Shown piece by piece: positions 29,963 through 38,700 of a stretch of 46,000 nucleotides of DNA. The stretch is from NCBI GenBank assembly GCA_009746045.1, contig RPFO01000076.1:4769775-4815774 (forward strand), written 5' to 3'. How positions within the stretch are numbered: position 1 is the first letter of the stretch; every line of letters starts with the position of its first letter. The stretch is from Mesostigma viride (Eukaryota > Streptophyta > Mesostigmatophyceae > Mesostigmatales > Mesostigmataceae). Made by a program: the position numbers and the translations under genes. Under the pieces are notes generated by a model. It made no database searches and was not told the origin of the DNA. It saw nothing but the letters and a program-made list of their open reading frames with translations.

Positions 29963-31509
29963 AAAGAAAGTGGATCCCGGACGAGGACGTGCTGGGCCGC
30001 CCCCTGCGCAGTTTTGGGGTTGCGCAGCACAAGGGCACCGACCATGGGCCCTGGCTCGAGAAGGGGGTGGCCGGGATGAGCCACATCCCGAACCCGCAGC
30101 CCTAGCGCCTCGCTAATGCGTAAATACTGCTGGAAAGCAATAATAATCAACGCACTCAAATGCACCTGTCGACGTGAAACTAGCAACAGGGCAGTGAAAT
30201 AGCAAAGGCGCCAGGGCATAGGCGGAGGGCTGACAGCCGGAACAAGCCGCTGCCAACCTGCTAGCAGGCGGTCCGCCAGTACCCAATTCCGAACAATGTC
30301 GGGGTAGTACAGGTGCAGACAGGCCTTGGCATGCTGGCATAAGGTACGCCCCCGCCCGCCTCTGGCATGGTAGACAGCAGAAATCCACTCACAGAAAATG
30401 GCTTCCGCGTCAGCTGGGTCGACAGGGCCAGGTGGCGCCCACGCCACGTAGACAGCCGCCGCACGCCGGTACGCTGGCAAGGTAGACACAGGGTTGACTG
30501 TGCCCTCCAAAAGTGCCAAGTCCCGAGGGCGTCGCGCCCCCTCAGGCCCAGGGTTGGGATGCACGTCACCACACCGGGTCAAGTCAGGAATCCAAGCGCC
30601 ACGCCGACTGGCCTTGTCAGCTGGGTTGTGGTCGGTAGCCACCCAGACCCAGTGGCTCTGCATGTCGCCAGCCAGTGACAGAGCGCAGTAGCGCCGAACC
30701 AGCTGGTTGAGGCGGTAGGAAGACGACCGCCCTCTGACAAACGCCCCCACCACAGCACTGGAGTCTACGAGCCGGACGACTCGCTTACCTCGACACGCCT
30801 TGGTCCGGCACGACCACTCGACCCCCTGTGTCGCAGCAATCGCCTCCTTGACGTTGATGTGGTTAGGCTGCCCCCGCCACCGGTAGGACAGTGCCGTACG
30901 CCAGTGGCCACTATCCAGCAGGCTGTAGTCCCCCTCCTCCATGCGCTCCAGGTCCCAGTCCTCCCCAGACGTTAAAGCTGTCGTCCGCCACCCCCGCGCT
31001 TCGCGCCGGGTCGCCAGCCGGGCACAATCGGCCCCAGGCAGGTCCCTGTAGACCACCCCACCGCCGGAGCCGCTCGCATCACTTGCGACGACCCGGTCAG
31101 AAAGGGGCCGGGCCCTGGCCGCCCTCAAAAAGGGGGCCAGGTCGATCGCCGCCTGAAGCTCCTGGCGGGCCCCCGCAGGGAGGCGCCAGCGGCGCCCAGG
31201 CAGGGAGGCATTCATGGCTGCTAGCAGCCGGTACGTCTCAGACCACACCGAAAGCATGGGGCGGCACAGCAGATGCATCCACACCCACTTCCCAAGCACA
31301 GAACTAAGTTCGCGGTAGTATGTAAACCCGCGATCTAAGATTCTATGAGTAGCAGCGATAACTGCCACCACACGCTCAGGAACAGGCACCACGTCACCAT
31401 CTCTTTGGTGAATGACCCACCGCCTGCACACCAGTCTGCTCTGCTGTCGCCCGTACCACCTTGTCAGACTTCTGCACCAGCCCAACAGCGGCGTAGGCAG
31501 CCTGAACAC
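29902..31509 (-). CDS. DIRS-B RT thumb, RNase H and tyrosine recombinase N-terminal part
   Basis: After the RT thumb-like region (RELSSVLGKWVWMHLL), RNase H shows VVASDASGSGGG (Asp), HINVKEAIAA (Glu), RLVDSSAVVGAF (Asp) and DHNPADKASRRG. Then a 2A-like GDVHPNPGP (30544-30570), LLEGTVNP, a recombinase N-terminal domain, and the first catalytic Arg in YLRISEALGLRVRDV. The frame begins inside a shift near 31410-31430 relative to the RT frame and ends at a shift near 29905. The protein would supply RNA-strand removal and integration by recombination. Confidence 0.88.
   Translation of the reverse strand: MFRLPTPLLGWCRSLTRWYGRQQSRLVCRRWVIHQRDGDVVPVPERVVAVIAATHRILDRGFTYYRELSSVLGKWVWMHLLCRPMLSVWSETYRLLAAMNASLPGRRWRLPAGARQELQAAIDLAPFLRAARARPLSDRVVASDASGSGGGVVYRDLPGADCARLATRREARGWRTTALTSGEDWDLERMEEGDYSLLDSGHWRTALSYRWRGQPNHINVKEAIAATQGVEWSCRTKACRGKRVVRLVDSSAVVGAFVRGRSSSYRLNQLVRRYCALSLAGDMQSHWVWVATDHNPADKASRRGAWIPDLTRCGDVHPNPGPEGARRPRDLALLEGTVNPVSTLPAYRRAAAVYVAWAPPGPVDPADAEAIFCEWISAVYHARGGRGRTLCQHAKACLHLYYPDIVRNWVLADRLLAGWQRLVPAVSPPPMPWRLCYFTALLLVSRRQVHLSALIIIAFQQYLRISEALGLRVRDVAHPGHPLLEPGPMVGALVLRNPKTAQGAAQHVLVRDPLSLWLLRRLTAGQPPDALLFRA
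30544..30570 (-). other. 2A-like motif GDVHPNPGP (DIRS-B)
   Basis: Same position between RNase H and recombinase as in DIRS-A; preceded by PDLTRC (RDLTAE in DIRS-A). It matches the 2A end D-V-x-x-N-P-G-P apart from His in place of Glu. Confidence 0.65.
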
Positions 31510-32536
31510 GATCTAGCTGCTGATTCACCCCATCCACCGACGCACAGTGGGTGAAATGGAGGTCATCGATCGTCACAGCATGCATACCTTCCAGATCCTG
31601 CCGAGATTCGAAGCACGGCGAGGGCGCCAAGGGCGCAGCAGGGTCCTCCTCCAGCCTCAGCCGGACGGTCTCCCCCGCCTCGTTGGCCTCCGCCACCAGG
31701 ATCAGCGCGGACATGTTGATGCTCAGCCCACGACTAGCCTCCAACGGCGGCTTGGGGCCACAGCGGTACAACACAGACTGATGCACACACTGGGCCACGG
31801 CGACGGCCAGCTTGTTGCCCATTGGCCAGCACAACATCCACGGCCACACCTTCCGACGAGCCCCACTCAGGCCCACCAGATCCGACCACACCGGCATCCA
31901 CGCACAGTACCGCCGCATCCAAACTGGCAGGCGGAGTCTGTTGTAGTACGAATCCAAATCTGATACGCCCCCAAAAACATCCTCCCCAGCGCGCGTGGGC
32001 AAATCGCAAATCACGCCAAGGTGTGGTAAAAAAGCGGGCATAGGATCTGGTAGTGGCATGTTGCCACGCCGGTTGTCCACAATCAGCCGTATACGGCCGT
32101 CGGGCTTTCCGACCCCAAAAGTACCGTTCACCATAGGCGGCTCCTCCTCAAAAAATCCACCCAAAATCCCCCTCTCCACACACACCGTGCAAACCCGCGC
32201 GAACTCCTCCATGCTACACCCCCGCGAGATCCGCATCGACTTCTGCAAGATCCGCTCTGCTGGGCTCAGCGTCCGTACCATCCTACTCTCATCATTCAAA
32301 ATTGCTCCCCAAGAGGGGGGTAGTAAGTTCAGCACATCCACTTGGCCACCTTCCCCCGGACCAGGCAAGGCCAAGCGTGCGGCCACTAACGGTTCGTAAG
32401 GGGCTCCTTCAGCATATTCACCCCCATCCACTACAGATCCTGCCATTGCCGCTACGGAACCACCGTTCCGGCGGACAAAGGACCTGCAAGCATCATCGAT
32501 CCCATCTAGGGCCGCCTGCTGCAGAGGCCCGGGCAC
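31394..32536 (-). CDS. DIRS-B reverse transcriptase
   Basis: RT fingers and palm: NGTFGVGKPDGRIRLIVDNR, VSDLDSYYNRLRLPVWMRRY, PMGNKLAVAVAQCVHQ and the catalytic HAVTIDDLHF (TIDD, as in DIRS-A). A one-base frame change near 31410-31430 ends this frame (HSPKRW stop), where VIHQRDGDVVPVPERV continues in the next frame. Upstream, a C12 run (32567-32578) separates this frame from a conserved Arg-rich N-terminal segment (VRSGRRRDRMSR, VRALNWMGGGG) in another frame, also conserved in DIRS-A. Confidence 0.87.
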   Translation of the reverse strand: MPGPLQQAALDGIDDACRSFVRRNGGSVAAMAGSVVDGGEYAEGAPYEPLVAARLALPGPGEGGQVDVLNLLPPSWGAILNDESRMVRTLSPAERILQKSMRISRGCSMEEFARVCTVCVERGILGGFFEEEPPMVNGTFGVGKPDGRIRLIVDNRRGNMPLPDPMPAFLPHLGVICDLPTRAGEDVFGGVSDLDSYYNRLRLPVWMRRYCAWMPVWSDLVGLSGARRKVWPWMLCWPMGNKLAVAVAQCVHQSVLYRCGPKPPLEASRGLSINMSALILVAEANEAGETVRLRLEEDPAAPLAPSPCFESRQDLEGMHAVTIDDLHFTHCASVDGVNQQLDRVQAAYAAVGLVQKSDKVVRATAEQTGVQAVGHSPKRW

Positions 32537-32732
32537 ACGGGCTGAATCTACAGCAGGCGGGTCTCGCCCCCCCCCCCCATCCAGTTTAACGCCCTAACCG
32601 TCTGACAGGCTAGTGTGCGAGCATTAAAAGCCCGACTCATCCTATCGCGCCTACGGCCTGAGCGTACCTGCTGCCACCAGTCACGAGGTGGCAGGGGTGC
32701 TGGAAGAGGTAGTGGAAGAAGGCACCGCTCCC

Positions 32733-33836
32733 TCACTTGTTGTTGTTGGACGGGCCGCCCTGCCCCTTCTTGCCGGGACCCTGCTCCAGCTTGTGCTGCA
32801 GCTTCCCCATGCTCATCGCCGCCCGCACCGCCGGAGACGCCAGCATTGCTCCACCCTCCTGGAATGGCAGCATTGCCGACGGAGTCCCCTTCCACCCGTC
32901 GACCCCACATCCACCAGCTGGCATGCCGTGATCAGCTTTGCCAGGTACTCGGCTGCTGCCAGCTCCAGAATTACTTCGGAGCGTGGCGTGGCCCAGTAGC
33001 CAAATTCTGTCACCATCGTGTCCAGAATTCCTGCCATCTGCAGGAGCAGCATCCGCCTCTCCCCGCTGGCTGAGCTGCCGTGCATCGTCAGCATTAACGA
33101 TGCACGGATGGACTTCCCCCCCACGCTCTCCGCGTAGTCCAGCATCCCAGGCAGCACCGCCTCCAGCATGTTGCTCACCAGGACCGGCACTGCATGCCCG
33201 CTCAGCGCCACCCCCTTCGTGCGCGCCAGCCTGCCAGCAGTCGTCGCTACGGCTGGGCTTGCAGCTGCTGGAGTCTTTGCCTGGTCCAGCAGCTTCGACA
33301 TGGCCGATATCAGGTCGCCAATATCTCCGCCAGTGCGGGCGTTGCCCGGCCGGGATGTAAGCCCTCCCGCTGGCGTTGCATAGCCCGTCTCGGTCCCCAG
33401 CAGCCGACCTATGTTTCGGTCTAGGTCCGCCACAGCCTGGTCGATCGCCCCAGGAGCGCCATCGTCCTCCCCAGCGCCCGCTCCACCATGTCCCGCCCCT
33501 CCGCTTCCCACCTGCCGAAGGGGGAACACCCCCAGTTCCCACCGCACCTGCTGACACTGGTGGATCCGGCTCTGCAATAGCCTCCCCCAGTTGCGCTGCT
33601 AGCACCTCGGCCAGGGCCTCCTCCCCATCCCAGTCGCTGACAAACCCCCTTTCCTCCGGTACGTCCATGACGTTCTTGGCACGCCCCGGAGTGAGCTTCT
33701 GGATCCGCTCTAGCCAGTTTCCCTCCCCTAGGATCTTCTGGACCGCAGTGGTGGCCTCCTTTGGGGTGCATCCCTCCTTGGCCGCTTGCTTGAGTTTCGC
33801 TAGGAAATTCCGGTCTGGGGCTGTCACTGTGCTCAT
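32733..33836 (-). pseudogene. DIRS-B Gag-like protein, frameshifted in the middle
   Basis: Starts at ATG 33836 (MSTVTAPDRNFLAKLKQ). The N-terminal block CTPKEATTAVQKILGEGNWL matches DIRS-A Gag. From about 33560 to about 32950 the conserved block (KGVALSGHAVPVLVSNMLEAVLPG, MLLLQMAGILDTMVTEFG) is in a second frame. The C-terminus (EGGAMLASPAVRAAMSMGKL, GPGKKGQGGPSNNNK) returns to the first frame. Two compensating frame changes inside one gene are therefore required. No zinc knuckle is seen. Confidence 0.72.
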
Positions 33837-33903
33837 GGTGGGTTATACTGCTTGATGTGTTATCTTGCGTTTTTTTTTTGTGATGTGGTCACGTGAGGTT
33901 CTC

Positions 33904-34110
33904 AGGCAAAAGAAACAACCTGCTTCCCTAGAATGGAAGCCCACCTTTTATAGCAACCACCTGTCCAGCCAACCCCTACCTGGGTGGCTGGGGTACGGGT
34001 GCCAGCACAAAAAATATTTTTTCTAAAATTATTTTTTCTTTTGGTGCTATACGGCGTTGCATTCTCCGCTCAGCAGGTTAGTCATAGATAAAATGAGCAT
34101 AGCTCACCAA
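33904..34110. repeat. DIRS-B terminal repeat A1 (207 bp)
   Basis: Intact copy of the A repeat at the 5' end of DIRS-B. It matches 14320-14435 followed by 29124-29214. Confidence 0.9.
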
Positions 34111-34248
34111 TTCAATTCAATGGTGCGCAAGGATAGATGGCAAGTAGTGATGAAGGAGACCACCCCCAAGCCTGTGGGGGCTCCGCGTGTGACCAAGTAT
34201 GGCATTCATAGCGATTCTGTGGGGGCCGCGGTGCCCACACCCCTGTAA
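34111..34248 (+). pseudogene. Open frame interrupted by DIRS element B, right part
   Basis: Reads NSMVRKDRWQVVMKE, then VTKYGIHSDSVGAAVPTPL and a stop. Phase-compatible with the frame ending at 14091. Function unknown; it lies just before the LINE 3' UTR. Confidence 0.35.
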
Positions 34249-34271
34249 CTAGGACCTAGATAGCTTATATA

Positions 34272-34449
34272 ATCCATTCCATCCCATGTTCCCCTCCCAC
34301 TGAGGACTTATGCTCACGTGACGCAGTCACGTGTCTATTAGTTAATTAATTAATTAATTAATCCATTCCATCCCATGTTCCCCTCCCACTGAGGACTTAT
34401 GCTCACGTTACGCAGTCACGTGTCTATTAATTAATTAATTAATCAGCCT
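34272..34449 (+). repeat. LINE 3' end, two tandem copies (89-bp period)
   Basis: ATCCATTCCATCCCATG starts at 34272 and again at 34361. Each copy has ACTGAGGACTTATGC, the stem CACGTGAC-TGC-GTCACGTG (second copy has one mismatch, CACGTTAC) and a TTAATTAA-type tail. The second tail ends at the 13-bp duplication. The stem-loop before the tail is probably the RT recognition structure. Confidence 0.7.
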
Positions 34450-34458
34450 TGTCTTCCG
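34446..34458. repeat. 13-bp target-site duplication, right copy
   Basis: AGCCTTGTCTTCC, identical to 11377-11389. Confidence 0.75.
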
Positions 34459-35101
34459 GTCGCACATGAATGGACGTGATTGTTCCCTGATGTATGCCAC
34501 TGCGCAGCACGTCCTGCATTCCACCTGCCACTGGCCGTTCTTGAAGTACACGTGAGCCCACTGGTAATTGTCGTTCTGGAACCACTCGTCCTTTGGCCTG
34601 CGCACCGCAGGCTTCCGAGCAGCTTTCTTTTTCAGCTCAGCTTTCTTCTTCGCTGCAGGCCCTGCTTTGCCACTGCTGCGGCCTTTTCCACTTCCCACTT
34701 TCCCCTGTGCAACCTTCTTCGCCTTCTTCTTTGGCGGCCCCGCGTTACCATCCTCATCTGCAGCGTCGCCAGCTCGCAGTTCATCACCGTCGGAACTGCT
34801 TGCCGGACGCGCAGCAGGGGTAGAATTGGCAGCCTCTGCATCGCCTCCTCCCGAGTCTTCTTCTGTCTCGACACCCGAAATCCCGTTGGAAATCTCGTTG
34901 CTATCACGATCGACATCACCTTGCTCGCCTGTCGCCAGCGTTCAGCTCGCTGCTATCTTTTCCGTCATTATCTACTATTCCGGGTTTCGGCGGCCTGCCG
35001 TTACATGCTGTGCCCAGTTCTAAAATACCTCCGCCTGCTGTGAAAAAATTCCTGAACCTAAATCCTGTCGGAATAGGCACCTTTCTCTTTTTGCTGCTCA
35101 T
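34446..35101 (-). pseudogene. 5' part of interrupted TTF-like zinc-finger gene
   Basis: Start proposed at ATG 35101 (MSSKKRKVPIPTGF, with an SV40-like basic cluster KKRK). The frame holds to about 34930 (SSELNAGD), then changes by one base to an acidic and Lys-rich region (DRDSNEISNG, GPPKKKAKKVAQGK), then WAHVYFKNGQWQVECRTC and PFMCDRKTRL. The CX2C pair here plus HEGTTKHN on the other side of the insertion make one TTF/BED-like finger. An intron is a possible alternative to the frame change near 34930. Probably a DNA-binding nuclear protein or transposase-derived protein; no precise family can be named. Confidence 0.6.
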
Positions 35102-35444
35102 TCCCTGAAAACACTTTACACACACTACTCACTAAACATTCGAAAGCAAAATGCAGCTACGTAGCTCGGCAGCCGCCGCTGTGGCTGGCTTTCGTGTTCG
35201 TTTTCTGCACAGCTTGCAGGCATTTCGTTAATCAGGCTGCGCTACCAATACAACAAGTGTGTTTACGGATTCAGAGTCAGAATATTTAATTCATACCGAG
35301 TATCCACCAATTCATGTGAAAGTGCCGAAGGTAAGAAGCATCTGACATGGAGTCCTGCAGTGCGAGTGGAACCTACTGTAGGGCGCTGTGGCAGTCAGCG
35401 GCCCAGGCTGGCAGCCTGCCGAACAAGCATAGCCGGGCGGGGGG

Positions 35445-35560
35445 GCCACCGGACACCAACCGGACGACGTCCGGACGGCCGCGCGGGCTCCGGACAAGTG
35501 CGTCCGGACGGCCTGGCGGCGTCCGGACAACCGGACACAATGTCCGGAACCGGACCGTTA
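35445..35560. repeat. Cluster of CCGGAC/GTCCGG motifs
   Basis: About nine CCGGA-core motifs in about 115 bp, in both orientations, many within the palindrome TCCGGA. Lies just 3' of the RRS1 stop codon. A smaller cluster of the same kind is at about 43862-43886. Confidence 0.6.
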
Positions 35561-35637
35561 GCAGAAACACTGAAATCTGCATAATCAGCTCTGCACAATG
35601 GGCTCTGTGAGTATGAGATTTTTGCCACCATCTCCAA

Positions 35638-35787
35638 TTACTTGGTCCGCATCTTTTTGCCATCAGGTGCCCCGTGGCCTTTTCTTTTTTTTCCGCCTGA
35701 ATGCTTCCCACCCACCCCAGCTCCACCCCCATTCTGCTTCTCAGCTGCACGGCGCTGGTCGTTGATGAACTGCTGCATATTGACGGC
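35638..35787 (-). CDS. RRS1: RRS1 exon f (terminal)
   Basis: 150 nt including TAA (35638-35640). Acceptor ATCCTCCAG. Codes AVNMQQFINDQRRAAEKQN and a Gly/Lys-rich basic tail typical of RRS1 ends. Confidence 0.88.
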   Translation of the reverse strand, partial: AVNMQQFINDQRRAAEKQNGGGAGVGGKHSGGKKRKGHGAPDGKKMRTK

Positions 35788-38700
35788 CTGGAGGATCGAT
35801 ACACGAGGCACAAATACAGCACACGATGCCACAAATTACGGTGAGCGAAGATCAGGTTTCAGAGGCAATACCATCCAACAAACGGGCGCACTGGCATTGT
35901 CTCTGCCGATGCACTTGAAAGGCCAACACGGTGCATGTGCTTTTGGTTCAAGCAACTAATCTAACCTCAGTGAAAACAGTGTTGTCACTTCTCATGGTAA
36001 ATATAACCATCGCTGGCATACCATGGACACAGCAAGTGAAGACAAGTTGGAACCTATTCATCCAGCGTGTCTCAAAAAAGACATTCTCAAAAGTCACTGC
36101 AAGCGTTCGCCATGTGAGCAGGGCACGTCCTTTGGTGCATTCATCAATGAACATCTTCAGGCAGAAGACTCTGGAGAGGGAGGTAGAGCCATTCAGCATC
36201 CAAGGGTCCTAGGCTTGAGCGGGAAAAGCCGTGGAAACGCCCACTTGGCAGTCATGCAGCTAGACTGGTAGTCACGAAGGCCTGCTGAGGCGACCTTTAT
36301 GTGTGCCGGCCAACCCTCCAGTGCTGGTGATAGCAAGAAGCTGTGGATGCTGCCCCGCCCACATCGTGGCCAACCCCGCTCCAGCCTCTTCCCACCTTCA
36401 TCATGCCCACACCCCTCACCCCACTGCCTTGCCGACCTCCACCACACCACCCAATGGCGTCCTCCCCACCATATTCATGCCCCCCTCTGTGCCTACCTTT
36501 TTTCATGTCCACCAGCTCGTTGCCTTGCCCACCTCCCCCCCCCCCCCCACTTGTTGGCACATAGTTGGCCACGCACCTTCTTCATGTCCACCAGCTCGTC
36601 CCCTTGTTGCGCGATCAGCTTGAGCGCCATTTCGCGCACGCGGTCACGCTCGCCCGGGTCCGCCAGCGGGAAGTTCTGGCGCACGCAGCACGCATGGCGA
36701 TGGGTACGGGGGTGGTAGTGAGCACATGGCTTGCAGTGAGTTCAGCATTTGCCATGAGTGCAACAAGCACGCCACAAGCACAACCAGCACGCCCCAAGCA
36801 CAAGAAACACGCCAGACGAGTGAGCAGGTATGATGTCTGTGAAAGCAGAACGGCGAGGGAAAAAAATAGACATTGAAAAGACCATTTCAATTATTCAGCC
36901 CCGTGTCTGTCCATGCCATAGCGCGCCCAGAGCACAAGCTGCGGACTACGTTACAGATACCCTTTTTCGCGACAATGAACACGTGGAGTGCGTACAGACG
37001 AGTCTTCCACTCAAATACAGACAGGATTGCCTTGCGAAGCCGTCGGATGGCCAGCCACAACCACGGTGATGTTTCTCGCCATGCCGACAAGTGGCACCCC
37101 ATGCTGGACGCCTGGCACCAGTGACCAACTGGCAGTCTCTGCGCACACAGGGGGGAAAGCAAAACAGGGGCCTATCCCACTCATGCCCCTCACTCATGCT
37201 ATTTTTAGAAAGGTGCTCTACACAAGCTTACACCCCCCCACCGTACCACACCCTGAGCCAGACTACGGCGCTCCACCCCATGCGTGGGCGCGCTGGCCTC
37301 ATGGATGGCACATGCCTGCAAGCTCTCTTAAGCAGGCCACATGCCAGGATTGCCCGTTTATCTAGCCTAGGAGTACCTTCACTTGTGCTGGGAACTTCAC
37401 CTGGCAGACTGGGGTTGCGCCGCCCCAAACTCAACAGAGAGGACAGTCCCTTGCTGTGTGGCAGTAACCGCAACGCTTCACCTCAGGTCCGCACTTTCGT
37501 AGAACGGCAACAGACATTCATCACCACCGCACACACACCTCCAGCGTGCACCAGTGCCCGCGCAAGGCAGCTTGCTCCCCGCGCCCACCCAGCTCCTTCT
37601 CGCCTACCATCATAAAGAGCTTGAAAACCCCACCTTCTTCTTGCCCACCATCATAAAGCACCACCTCCTTCCCCTTGCTCTTCTTGCCCACCATCATAAA
37701 TCGTTGAAGCACCCATATTGTCCTCTTGCCCACCATGATAAAGCGTTGAAGTACCCATCTTGTTCTCTTGCCCATCTTCATAAATCACCCACCTTCTTCT
37801 TCTTGCCGCGCGCCTTGGCGGGCTTCTCCCCTTCCAGCTTCTCATCAAAGCGGCCCATGCTAGCGGTGGAGCCAGCGGCCGTGGCCACCGCGTCCTCCAG
37901 CTGGCGCTTGTTGGGCCGCCGAACACCGCCAACGCCGGCCTTGCCTGCGTATGCGCACATGTCAGACAGCACGGAAAACGGCACGGATGACAGCAGGTAA
38001 GACAGCACGCATGACAGCACAGATGACAGCACGCTAGACAGCACAGATGACAGCACTCTAGACAGCACAGATGACAGCACGCAAGACGGGACAGATGACA
38101 GCACGCAAGACGGCACGGATGACAGCACGCAAGACGGGACAGATGACAGCACGCAAGACGGCACGGATGACAGCACGCAAGACAGCACGAAAGACGGGAC
38201 AGATTGCAGCACCTGAAACAGCAAGACAGCACGAATGACAGCGCGCAAGACAGCATGTAAGACAGCACGCAAGATGGCGCGGATGACAGCAGGGATGACA
38301 GCACGGATGACAGCGGGAAGAAAAGCAAGGGGCCACAGTGTGTGAGAGGTACGGTGACGCAGGCGCTGCCAACATCGAATGCTCTTCGTTGCGGTTAGTA
38401 CACTGCCATGCACTAGTACCTGCATTCCTCAGCGCCACAGCATGGCCATGAAATAACGACTATTATCAATATATAATAATGAATTAGTTTATCAGGCACA
38501 TGGTCCCGTTGGGGAGCCCACGGAGCCCACTGAGAGCTGAAGACTACACGCCATCTATCCCCAATTGCTACACAACAAGAAGGGGGCAGGGACACCTCTC
38601 CTCCTCATGGTCATGGTCACGGCCATGGGATTACATGCCCCCAATCTAAACAACCAAAAACGTGGTTGCTGGGGGCAGATCAGGCAGGCAGAAATGGACG

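Larger units (their letters stand above)
14092..34110 (-). mobile_element. DIRS-like retrotransposon B with split direct repeats
   Basis: Coding direction is minus: gag (33836-32733), RT (32536-31394), RNase H and tyrosine recombinase (31509-29609). The termini follow the split-direct-repeat plan. Read along the plus strand they are: B2 (14092-14295), A2 (14320-14435 plus 29124-29214), B1 (29212-29411), ORFs, A1 (33904-34110). A2 is interrupted by DIRS element A, but its two parts are 116 and 91 bp, summing exactly to the 207 bp of A1. Without element A, B is about 5.3 kb, a normal DIRS size. CAATTC abuts both outer ends; whether it is a target repeat or core sequence is unresolved. Confidence 0.85.
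11390..34445 (+). mobile_element. LINE insertion (outermost mobile layer), carrying nested elements
   Basis: Bounded by the 13-bp duplication. The 5' UTR-like leader (11390-11584) is followed by an ORF1-like region (11585-12926). The 3' end (34249-34445) ends in a stem-loop and a TTAATTAA-type tail. Without DIRS element B (14092-34110), about 3.0 kb of LINE-like DNA remains. No reverse transcriptase is seen, so it is either an internally deleted copy or an ORF1-only non-autonomous type. Confidence 0.6.

Noticed and set aside
13007-34445. DNA transposon with terminal inverted repeats ending in TTAATTAA
   Set aside because: The inverted match of about 60 bp is better explained by a tiny 3'-end LINE copy (13009-13073) with its own flanking duplication ATGGCCCCCAT, and by the 13-bp duplication around the larger LINE.
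37651-38438. Cys/Leu/Ser-rich minus-strand ORFs
   Set aside because: Readings of the GACAGCACGGAT minisatellite; only the 37793-37944 part is a true exon (RRS1).
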